Part shown: positions 1 to 5,921 of the stretch, piece by piece | How the letters are laid out: each line of letters opens with the position of its first letter | Numbering within the stretch: position 1 is the stretch's first letter | Origin: Desulfobacula sp. | Lineage (GTDB): Bacteria > Desulfobacterota > Desulfobacteria > Desulfobacterales > Desulfobacteraceae | Assembly: GCA_018702715.1 (NCBI GenBank) | Contig: JABIYQ010000522.1 | Coordinates: forward strand, 1 to 8,672 | Direction: 5' to 3' | Length of the DNA stretch: 8,672 nucleotides | Position numbers and translations under genes: made by a program | Notes under the pieces: model-generated | Databases searched by the model: none | Told to the model about the DNA's origin: nothing | The model's input: the letters and a program-made list of their open reading frames with translations, nothing else

Positions 1-1
1 C

Positions 2-1612
2 TGCAAAGATATTCAAACATATCTGAAAAAGGTTAAAGAGGATATTATTGATAATATTGCAATGTTCCTTGGGGTTAAAAACCATGAGGATGATGAAGGC
101 AAAAAGTTTTTGGAAATGACAGGTTCTCTTATGAAAAGATATCAGGTTAATGTCCTGGTGGATCGAAGACGGGACAAAGGTGCACCCGTTGTATTTGAGC
201 CAAATCCAAGCTTTCAGAATCTTTTTGGTAAAATTGAAAAAAAACCGGTTATGGGAGCATTTGCAACTGATTTTACCATGGTTCAGGCCGGTTCTCTGTT
301 AAAAGCCAATAAAGGCTATCTTATCCTGAATATTGAACCGCTTTTAATGAATCCTTCAGTGTGGGAATCTTTAAAAAGAACGCTTAAGGACTCTTTGCTT
401 CGTATTGAAGATATGCCTGACCAGGCAGATTACGGCATGCCTTCATTAAAGCCTGCTCCCATACCATTAAAGGTTAAAGTAATCCTTGTGGGAGGGTATG
501 AACCCTTTCGAATTTTGCAGAGCACTGATTTAAGATTTAACAAGATATTTAAGGTCAGAGCGGATTTTGATTATGAGACCGGACAAACCAATGAGAATAT
601 TTACAATTATGCCAGGTTTATTGCCCATGTCTGCAAAGAAGAAAATCTCTTAAGTTTTTCCCCGGATGGTGTGTGGGCTGTTATTGAATATGGAAGCAGG
701 ATGGTTGCCGACAGGCAAAAACTCTCCCTTAGATTTGGTCAGATATTAGGTGTTTTAAAAGAAGCTGATTATTGGGCAAAAAAAGATAATGCTCCTGTGG
801 TTTCTAAAGAATATGTGATCCAGGCACAAAGCCAGCACAGGTTTCGTCATAACCTTTACGAAGAAAAAATTTTAGAGCAGTTTGATGATCTTTCTGTTCT
901 TCTTGACGTAAAAGGTCAGGTTACAGGCCAGGTGAATGCTCTTGCCGTTTATGATATGGGTGAAATCTCTTTTGGAAGACCAACAAGGATAACAGCAGAA
1001 TCCTATATGGGTACTCCAGGGATCGTTAATGTTGAACATGAATCTGATCTTTCGGGTCAGACCCATGATAAAGGGGTGATGATTATAGCCGGTTTTCTTG
1101 GCAGAATGTTTGCACAAAATTATCCCCTAAGTGTTAGTATCAGTATTACTTTTGAGCAAAGCTATGATGGGATTGACGGTGACAGCGCTTCTTCTACAGA
1201 GTTGTATGCAGTGCTTTCAAGTCTTTCTGACATCCCCATTCGTCAGGAAATAGCTGTAACTGGCTCTGTAAATCAAAAGGGTGAAATCCAGGCTATTGGC
1301 GGTGTAAATGAAAAAATTGAAGGTTTTTATGATATATGTGTCAAAAAAGGGCTCACCAAAACCCAGGGGGTCATGATTCCCTCTTCAAATGTGAAAAATC
1401 TTGTTTTAAGACGTGATGTGCTCAAGGCCATAGAGAAAAAACAATTCCATATTTATAAGGTTGGCACAATTGAAGAGGGGATCCAAGTTCTTACAGGGGT
1501 CAGTGCAGGGCAACCCGATTCAAACTTTTCTTATCCTGAAAATACTGTTTTTGGTAAGACTCAGGAAAAACTGAAAAAATACCATAAGTTATCCATGCAA
1601 TATGGGAAATAA
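2..1612 (+). CDS. Lon-like ATP-dependent protease (AAA_32 type), 5' end outside the window
   Basis: C-terminal part (about 537 residues) of a Lon-family serine protease fused to an AAA+ ATPase, acting in cytoplasmic protein quality control. The frame is open from base 2 through the first internal ATG at 62, so the true start and the Walker A loop lie to the left; family members are about 800 aa. Numbered from the ATG at 62, a Walker-B-like stretch GYLILNIEPLL is near residues 85-95. The ATPase lid follows, with EYGSRMVADRQKLSLRFG near 209-226. The Lon_C peptidase domain covers about 275-480. The catalytic dyad is visible: Ser375 in DGDSASS (codon 1184-1186) and Lys418 in GGVNEKIEG (codon 1313-1315), 43 residues apart as in E. 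coli Lon (679/722). The context around the Ser, GDSAS, replaces the GPSAG of classical Lon, as in LonB/AAA_32 relatives. No LAN substrate-binding domain is seen, but the N-terminus is missing. The family call is confident; substrates are unknown. Confidence 0.93.
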   Translation, partial: CKDIQTYLKKVKEDIIDNIAMFLGVKNHEDDEGKKFLEMTGSLMKRYQVNVLVDRRRDKGAPVVFEPNPSFQNLFGKIEKKPVMGAFATDFTMVQAGSLLKANKGYLILNIEPLLMNPSVWESLKRTLKDSLLRIEDMPDQADYGMPSLKPAPIPLKVKVILVGGYEPFRILQSTDLRFNKIFKVRADFDYETGQTNENIYNYARFIAHVCKEENLLSFSPDGVWAVIEYGSRMVADRQKLSLRFGQILGVLKEADYWAKKDNAPVVSKEYVIQAQSQHRFRHNLYEEKILEQFDDLSVLLDVKGQVTGQVNALAVYDMGEISFGRPTRITAESYMGTPGIVNVEHESDLSGQTHDKGVMIIAGFLGRMFAQNYPLSVSISITFEQSYDGIDGDSASSTELYAVLSSLSDIPIRQEIAVTGSVNQKGEIQAIGGVNEKIEGFYDICVKKGLTKTQGVMIPSSNVKNLVLRRDVLKAIEKKQFHIYKVGTIEEGIQVLTGVSAGQPDSNFSYPENTVFGKTQEKLKKYHKLSMQYGK

Positions 1613-1695
1613 ATGGCTTGTTAATTGTTTTGCATTTTGTTAATGGAAAAGCACTTTTGTTGACATGACAATTATAGAGTAAATAGTCCTTGACC

Positions 1696-1702
1696 GGAGG
1701 AG
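1696..1702 (+). promoter_or_regulatory. Strong Shine-Dalgarno of the response regulator gene
   Basis: GGAGGAG lies 7 nt before the ATG at 1710. It is the best ribosome-binding site in the window and fixes the start of the response regulator. Confidence 0.8.
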
Positions 1703-1709
1703 TTGTTTT

Positions 1710-2264
1710 ATGGGCCAAAAAAAACCATTGATCCTGGCTGTGGATGATAATCCTCAGAATCTTCAATTCCTGGGCAAACTGCTTTCGGATAACGGGTATG
1801 AAGTGGGTATGGCCCAAAATGGGCAGCAGGCTTTGAATTTTGTAAAAAAAAATAACCCTGATCTTATTTTGCTGGATATCATGATGCCGGATATGGATGG
1901 GTATGAAGTGTGCGAACGAATAAAAAAAGATTTTTTTTCTCAACAAATCCCAATTATTTTTCTTACAGCAATGACGGGGTCACAAGATATTATAAAAGGG
2001 TTTGACAAAGGGGGTGTGGATTATGTCACCAAACCTTTTAACTCCGCTGAATTGCTGGCAAGAATAAAAACCCATATTGAAATCAGAATACTAAGGGGAC
2101 TTCTTCCCATGTGTTCCAAGTGTAAGAAAATAAGAGATGATGAAGGGTTTTGGAAACAGGTGGATTCATACATTGAGGAACATTCCCAGGTTATATTCGC
2201 CCAGGGCATCTGTCCTGATTGTCTAACAAATCTTTACGGGGATAAAGACTGGTTTAGAAAATAA
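1710..2264 (+). CDS. Response regulator: receiver domain plus C-terminal Cys4 module
   Basis: A 184-aa two-component response regulator. Residues 6-125 form a complete CheY-like receiver: acidic pocket Asp12/Asp13, phospho-acceptor Asp56 in LLDIMMPDMDG, Thr86 and Lys108 in the VTKPF loop. It should therefore be phosphorylated by a histidine kinase, but no kinase gene is in the window. The rest (about 128-184) is not a known DNA-binding or enzymatic output domain. It is a compact module with CSKCKKIRDDEG (Cys135, Cys138), a W/Y-containing helix (W148, Y154) and QGICPDCLTNLYGD (Cys168, Cys171). Two CxxC pairs suggest a zinc ribbon or other metal site. From memory, the same tail (LPxCxxCKKIRDDxGxW ... 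GICPxC) follows receiver and PAS domains in many environmental Proteobacteria, with no function that I know of. The gene starts 97 nt after the Lon-like gene and is followed by a hairpin region, so it may be transcribed alone. The family call is firm; the output is unknown. Confidence 0.93.
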   Translation: MGQKKPLILAVDDNPQNLQFLGKLLSDNGYEVGMAQNGQQALNFVKKNNPDLILLDIMMPDMDGYEVCERIKKDFFSQQIPIIFLTAMTGSQDIIKGFDKGGVDYVTKPFNSAELLARIKTHIEIRILRGLLPMCSKCKKIRDDEGFWKQVDSYIEEHSQVIFAQGICPDCLTNLYGDKDWFRK

Positions 2265-2267
2265 AAA

Positions 2268-2325
2268 ATAAGGCAACCCTATATTGCTTTTTTAAAGAGA
2301 TTGCTTTTTTAAAGGATTGCCTTAT
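2268..2325 (+). terminator. Hairpin/terminator region after the response regulator
   Basis: ATAAGGCAA (2268-2276) is exactly complementary to TTGCCTTAT (2317-2325), and two further pairs, CC (2277-2278) with GG (2314-2315), extend the stem. The same left arm can instead pair, with one G-U wobble, with TTGCTTT at 2284-2290. That gives a 7-bp stem with a 7-nt loop whose right arm runs into a T6 tract, the shape of a weak intrinsic terminator. The element starts 3 nt after the stop codon, which fits transcription termination. The stem is AT-rich, so efficiency is uncertain. Confidence 0.55.
2283..2320 (+). repeat. Tandem direct repeat, ATTGCTTTTTTAAAG unit
   Basis: ATTGCTTTTTTAAAG occurs twice without mismatch (2283-2297 and 2300-2314, period 17). 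A third partial copy, ATTGC, is at 2316-2320. The repeat lies within the loop and right arm of the hairpin region after the response regulator. It could have arisen by slippage, and it supplies three alternative partners for the single AAGGCAA arm. Confidence 0.8.
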
Positions 2326-2351
2326 CTTAACGACATAGTGTGTACCGGGAA

Positions 2352-2379
2352 TTTACAGTTTCAGGTTCAATACTAAATA
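2352..2379 (+). promoter_or_regulatory. Possible sigma-70-type promoter before the cooC-like gene
   Basis: TTTACA (2352-2357) resembles a -35 box with one mismatch. Sixteen nucleotides later TAAATA (2374-2379) is a poor -10 match. The site lies between the upstream hairpin region and the first gene of the six-gene block, where a promoter would be expected. The base match alone is weak. Confidence 0.22.
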
Positions 2380-2399
2380 TAAAAATTAATAAAACCATT

Positions 2400-2404
2400 G
2401 GGAG
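2400..2404 (+). promoter_or_regulatory. Shine-Dalgarno that decides the cooC-like start
   Basis: GGGAG lies 5 nt before the ATG at 2410. An in-frame TTG at 2398 would place this site inside the coding sequence, so translation most likely begins at 2410. Confidence 0.7.
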
Positions 2405-2409
2405 TATAT

Positions 2410-3174
2410 ATGAGCAAAGTAATAGCAATGTCCGGCAAGGGTGGAGTAGGGAAAACAACGGTTTCAGCACTTGTAATGAGATATTTTACAAAACGCAAAA
2501 ATGACCCGCTTCTTGCCATAGATGCAGATCCGAATAGTAATCTGGGGGAAACCCTGGGGCTTAATATTGAAAAAACAGTAGGTGATATCCGTGAAAATTT
2601 TATGAAAGATCCCCAGGGTGTTCCCTCTGGTATGGATAAAATGCTGTATCTTGAAATGCTCATGAACCAGGTATTAATAGAGGAGAAAGCCTTTGATCTT
2701 CTGGTCATGGGCCGTCAGGAAGGTCAGGGATGTTATTGCATGGTCAATAATATTCTTAATCGGTTTGCCGAAGAACTGGAAAGCAATTATAAGTATCTTC
2801 TCGTGGATAATGAAGCCGGGATGGAGCATTTAAGCCGCCGAACAAGTGGGAAAGTGGATATTCTTCTCATGGTCACAGACTATGCCCTAAGGGGTTTGAG
2901 GGCTGTTGGAAGAATTAATGAAATGCTGGGTGAACTCAAGCTGGATGTAAAGCATAAGGGTTTGATTGTTAATAGGGCACCAAAAAACTTAAGCAAAGCC
3001 TTTTTAGATGAGGTAGAAAGTATTGGAGTCCCAATATTGTGCACAATACCGGATGACAATAATCTTCTTGAGTTTGACATGGAAAGAAAATCTCTTATTG
3101 AACTGGAAGATGATTCTCCGGCAGTTGTAGCCATAGATCAGATGATGGAAAAGGTCAAAGGAATATTGGGTTAA
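2410..3174 (+). CDS. cooC: CooC-type nickel-insertion ATPase (CODH maturation factor family)
   Basis: A 254-aa cytoplasmic P-loop ATPase of the MinD/ParA (SIMIBI) class. Known CooC proteins use ATP to load nickel into the C-cluster of carbon monoxide dehydrogenase; AcsF does a related job for acetyl-CoA synthase. The sequence shows the deviant Walker A GKGGVGKTT (residues 9-17, with Lys10 and Lys15) and the AIDADPNSNLGE segment after strand 2. It also has Cys108-Tyr-Cys110 in GCYC, the CXC metal motif of CooC, and the DNEAGMEHLSRR switch region typical of the family. The length is normal. I start at ATG 2410 rather than the in-frame TTG 2398 because of the ribosome-binding site between them. 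It is the first gene of a same-strand block; the methyltransferase begins 2 nt after its stop. No CODH or ACS gene is in the window, so the client enzyme must be elsewhere, or this is a paralogue serving another metalloenzyme. The family call is strong; the exact client is not shown. Confidence 0.88.
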   Translation: MSKVIAMSGKGGVGKTTVSALVMRYFTKRKNDPLLAIDADPNSNLGETLGLNIEKTVGDIRENFMKDPQGVPSGMDKMLYLEMLMNQVLIEEKAFDLLVMGRQEGQGCYCMVNNILNRFAEELESNYKYLLVDNEAGMEHLSRRTSGKVDILLMVTDYALRGLRAVGRINEMLGELKLDVKHKGLIVNRAPKNLSKAFLDEVESIGVPILCTIPDDNNLLEFDMERKSLIELEDDSPAVVAIDQMMEKVKGILG

Positions 3175-3176
3175 GT

Positions 3177-3944
3177 ATGGGGTATGTATTTGATTTTAAA
3201 GATGCAGGATTATATGATGCCGGGTTTGACCAGGCAAAAAACAGGTATTGTCTGGATCTTGAAATTAAATTATTGATGGATTTTTTGTCCCTGCATAAAG
3301 GACAGAGAATCCTTGATATAGGCTGCGGAACCGGAATCAGCCTTGAACCCCTGTTGGACAAAGGGTTAAATCTGACAGGGTTGGACCCGTCCCAGTATAT
3401 GCTGGACATTGCATCAAAAAGGTTTGACACAAAGGTTGATCTTCACCGGGGTGTGGCTGAGGATCTTCCCTTTGATGACAATTCCTTTGATTCTGCATTT
3501 TTTTTTACAAGCCTTGAGTTTTCCGACCGTCCTGCCAAAGCAATTGAAGAAGCATGCAGGGTTGCAAAAGATTCAGTTGTTCTATGTGTTTTAAATCGAC
3601 ATGCGCCATTAAATCTGGTTCGTCGGTTTAAAAGTTTTTTTGTGCCCAATATTTATACCCATGCCCATTTTTTCAGTATCTGGGAACTTAAACAGATTTT
3701 GTATGCCATTCTGGGACATGTTCCTGTGAAATGGAAGACAACTCTGCAATTTCCCTTTGCCTGCGGAAAGATAGCCGGATTTGTGGAAAACTTTCAAATT
3801 GTTCAAAAATCATTTTTTGGGACTCTCATCGTCATGAGGATCAAACCTGTACCCAAATTTAGAACCAAACCATTATTGTTGGAGCTTAGAAAGCAAAAAG
3901 GTTATAATCCTGCATCTGGATTGGCCACACGAATGAGGCAGTAA
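3177..3944 (+). CDS. Class I SAM-dependent methyltransferase, substrate unknown
   Basis: A 255-aa soluble protein with a Rossmann-type methyltransferase domain at about residues 20-150. Motif I is ILDIGCGTG (45-53). The acidic residue that binds the SAM ribose is Asp70 in GLDPS. AEDLPFDDNSFD (94-105) is the post-III segment common in Methyltransf_11 proteins. The C-terminal 100 residues are less conserved-looking and presumably bind the substrate; there is no signal peptide or clear membrane segment. It starts 2 nt after the cooC-like stop and ends 2 nt before the radical SAM gene, so it is probably translated as part of that unit. The downstream UbiA-like gene makes a quinone-type small-molecule substrate conceivable, and the family includes UbiE/MenG relatives, but the sequence is not diagnostic for that. 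A run of nine T (3498-3506) encodes Phe-Phe-Phe and is a possible slippage site. The methyltransferase call is firm; the role is unassigned. Confidence 0.85.
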   Translation: MGYVFDFKDAGLYDAGFDQAKNRYCLDLEIKLLMDFLSLHKGQRILDIGCGTGISLEPLLDKGLNLTGLDPSQYMLDIASKRFDTKVDLHRGVAEDLPFDDNSFDSAFFFTSLEFSDRPAKAIEEACRVAKDSVVLCVLNRHAPLNLVRRFKSFFVPNIYTHAHFFSIWELKQILYAILGHVPVKWKTTLQFPFACGKIAGFVENFQIVQKSFFGTLIVMRIKPVPKFRTKPLLLELRKQKGYNPASGLATRMRQ

Positions 3945-3946
3945 AA

Positions 3947-4957
3947 ATGGAAACCCTGATATATAAGAAATTAAAAAAAAAGACAGTAAAATGTCAAATC
4001 TGTAATCATTTCTGCGTTATTAAAGAAGGGGAAAAAGGAATCTGCTCGGTTCGTGAAAATCAAGGGGGCAAGCTTTATTCCCTTGTATATTCAAAATTGA
4101 TTGCAACCAGCGTAGACCCCATAGAAAAAAAGCCTTTGTTCCATTTAAAGCCGGGATCATTTTCTTATTCCATTGCCACTGTAGGGTGTAATTTTAAATG
4201 CGCTTTTTGTCAAAATTCCAATATTGCCCAGATGCCACAAGATCACAGCGGGATGATCCAGGGAAAAAATTTATCTCCGGAATCTATAGTCAAAAAAGCA
4301 ATAAAAACGGGTTGCAAAAGCATTTCATATACATATACAGAACCCACAATTTTTTTTGAACTGGCCCTTGAAACAGCCAGACTTGCTAAAAAGGAAGGAC
4401 TTTTAAATATTTTTGTCACAAACGGTTACATGAGCAAAAAGGTTCTTGAAAACCTTTCCCCTTATCTTGATGCAGCCAATGTGGATTTGAAAGCATTTAA
4501 TGACAGGTTTTATCAGACCTATTGCAAGGCAAGGCTTGAACCGGTTAAGAAAAACATTAAAATGATGAAAGATATGGGAATCCTGGTGGAAATAACCACC
4601 CTTCTTATCCCCGGCTTGAATGATGATGAAAATGAAATTTGTGCAATGGCAGACTATATTGCCAATGATCTGGGCAGGCAAACACCCTGGCATATTTCAA
4701 GATTTCATCCCAGTTATAATATGAAGGACAGATCTGCAACCCCTGTTTTATCTCTGGAAAAGGCCTATGAAGCAGGTAAGGCATCCGGCCTTTTTTATGT
4801 TTATATCGGGAATGTTCCAGGCCAGTCCTGGGAAAATACGTATTGCCATTCCTGTAATGAACTTTTAGTGAAAAGATATGGTTATCAGGTGGAAAATTAT
4901 ATGCCTGAAGGTGGCAAATGCCCTGAATGTAATGCCATTGCATATGGAATATATTGA
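3947..4957 (+). CDS. amrS: AmmeMemoRadiSam-type radical SAM enzyme (AmrS-like, PflA-related)
   Basis: A 336-aa radical SAM protein. The [4Fe-4S] motif is Cys81-x3-Cys85-x2-Cys88 in GCNFKCAFC. An N-terminal cysteine cluster precedes it (Cys16, Cys19, Cys23, Cys33 in KCQICNHFC and GICSVRE). A C-terminal pair of CxxC knuckles (Cys300/Cys303 and Cys325/Cys328) looks like a zinc ribbon. This arrangement, with DPIEKKPLFH and the YTEPTIFFE and NLYLDAANVDLK-like regions, matches the radical SAM member of the AmmeMemoRadiSam trio, often misannotated as a pyruvate formate-lyase activating enzyme. The partners AMMECR1 (AmrA) and Memo (AmrB) are not in the window, and the biochemical product is not established to my knowledge. 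The start at 3947 follows the methyltransferase stop by 2 nt, with GAGG at 3935-3938 as ribosome-binding site. Codons 9-12 contain a run of nine A (3973-3981). The family call is strong; the symbol is by family. Confidence 0.87.
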   Translation: METLIYKKLKKKTVKCQICNHFCVIKEGEKGICSVRENQGGKLYSLVYSKLIATSVDPIEKKPLFHLKPGSFSYSIATVGCNFKCAFCQNSNIAQMPQDHSGMIQGKNLSPESIVKKAIKTGCKSISYTYTEPTIFFELALETARLAKKEGLLNIFVTNGYMSKKVLENLSPYLDAANVDLKAFNDRFYQTYCKARLEPVKKNIKMMKDMGILVEITTLLIPGLNDDENEICAMADYIANDLGRQTPWHISRFHPSYNMKDRSATPVLSLEKAYEAGKASGLFYVYIGNVPGQSWENTYCHSCNELLVKRYGYQVENYMPEGGKCPECNAIAYGIY

Positions 4958-4960
4958 GAT

Positions 4961-5854
4961 ATGAGTATGGAGATAAATAGGGTCGGTTTAATCACCCTTT
5001 TGAAAAATAAGATACGGGTTTACGGGAAGATGATTAAGTTTTCCCATACCATTTTTGCCCTGCCTTTTGCATTGTCTGCAGTAGTAATGGCATGGGAAAA
5101 TCATTCACTTTTTTTGTCGGATTTTTTCTGGATACTAACGGCCATGGTGGGAGCAAGATCCGCTGCTATGGGATTTAACCGGATTGTGGATGCAGATATA
5201 GATCTTAAAAATGAGCGGACAGCCATAAGGGAAATTCCTTCAGGATTATTGTCAAAAAAAGAATCTTTTTTCTTTGTCATACTATCTTGTGTGGTCTTTG
5301 TTTTCAGTGCAGCAATGTTGTCGCGTCTTTGTTTAATACTGTCCATTCCCGTATTAATTTTTTTATTGTTTTATTCCTATACCAAGCGGTTTACAAAATA
5401 TTGTCATATTTATCTTGGATTTGCCATCAGTCTTGCCCCCATAGGCGCATGGGTGGCTATTACCGGGACTCTTGAATGGAGTATTATTTTTTTAAGTTTT
5501 TCTCTTATGACGTATATTGCAGGTTTTGATATCCTCTATGCATGCCAGGACATTGATTTTGATCAAAGCCAGGGTCTTTTTTCTTTGCCTTCAAAAATTG
5601 GACCCAAAAAAGCTATGCAAATTTCTTCGGTGCTCCATGTGGCCACCTTTGTTTTTTTGTTTGTCATGTATCTTTCCTTTGATATGCACCCTGTTTTCCT
5701 TTTGTTTTTAGGGATCATAGGACTCCTTTTGATAGCAGAGCATAAATTGGTGACACCTGATAATTTAAAACATATTAATATTGCATTTTTCCACGTGAAT
5801 TCAGTCATTTCAGTTCTTCTTTTTATGGGCGTGCTGATACAGGGCTTTTTTTGA
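4961..5854 (+). CDS. UbiA-family polyprenyltransferase (MqnP/UbiA-like)
   Basis: A 297-aa integral membrane prenyltransferase expected to attach a polyprenyl chain to an aromatic acid in quinone synthesis. Both Asp-rich diphosphate/Mg2+ motifs are present: Asn73-x3-Asp77-x3-Asp81 in NRIVDADID, and Asp197-x3-Asp201 in YACQDIDFD, followed by LPSKIG. Hydrophobic segments, probably eight or nine helices, fill the rest. KFSHTIFALPFAL (26-38) is the typical first helix of this family. In anaerobic Desulfobacterota this subgroup usually serves menaquinone synthesis by the futalosine route (MqnP), but other mqn genes are not in the window, so 4-hydroxybenzoate prenylation remains an alternative. It starts 3 nt after the radical SAM stop. 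The start could also be ATG 4967 or ATG 5030 (Met24, just before the first helix); none has a good Shine-Dalgarno. The family is sure; the pathway is inferred. Confidence 0.88.
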   Translation: MSMEINRVGLITLLKNKIRVYGKMIKFSHTIFALPFALSAVVMAWENHSLFLSDFFWILTAMVGARSAAMGFNRIVDADIDLKNERTAIREIPSGLLSKKESFFFVILSCVVFVFSAAMLSRLCLILSIPVLIFLLFYSYTKRFTKYCHIYLGFAISLAPIGAWVAITGTLEWSIIFLSFSLMTYIAGFDILYACQDIDFDQSQGLFSLPSKIGPKKAMQISSVLHVATFVFLFVMYLSFDMHPVFLLFLGIIGLLLIAEHKLVTPDNLKHINIAFFHVNSVISVLLFMGVLIQGFF

Positions 5855-5921
5855 TGAAAAATAAAAATCCTGTATTTTATCTCATCAGATCATCTATCCA
5901 TTTTATCTTGGGCTTTTTATC

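Noticed and set aside
1618..1644. Direct repeat TTGTTAAT (1618-1625 and 1637-1644) as a regulator binding site
   Set aside because: Only 8 AT-rich bases in an AT-rich spacer, with no inverted symmetry and no known regulator to match; likely chance.
1660..1685. Exact TTGACA (1660-1665) upstream of the response regulator as a -35 box
   Set aside because: The nearest -10-like hexamers (TATAGA at 1673, TAAATA at 1680) give spacers of 7 and 14 nt. At 16-18 nt the sequence is a poor match, so no promoter was called.
1500..1946. Minus-strand open frame of 148 codons across the Lon-like/response regulator junction
   Set aside because: It overlaps two well-supported genes, and its translation has no recognisable motif and looks like antisense of AT-rich coding sequence.
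2398..2409. TTG at 2398 as the cooC-like start
   Set aside because: The GGGAG ribosome-binding site would then lie inside the gene, and the ATG at 2410 gives the usual short N-terminus before the P-loop.
3947..4957. Annotation as a pyruvate formate-lyase activating enzyme
   Set aside because: The N-terminal Cys cluster, the C-terminal CxxC pairs and the length of 336 aa fit the AmmeMemoRadiSam radical SAM family. No glycyl radical enzyme gene is adjacent.
5853..5891. GATGA...TCATC inverted repeat after the UbiA-like gene as a terminator
   Set aside because: The stem is AT-rich, interrupted by an unequal internal loop, and has no T tract after it. The downstream gene is on the same strand after only 67 nt.
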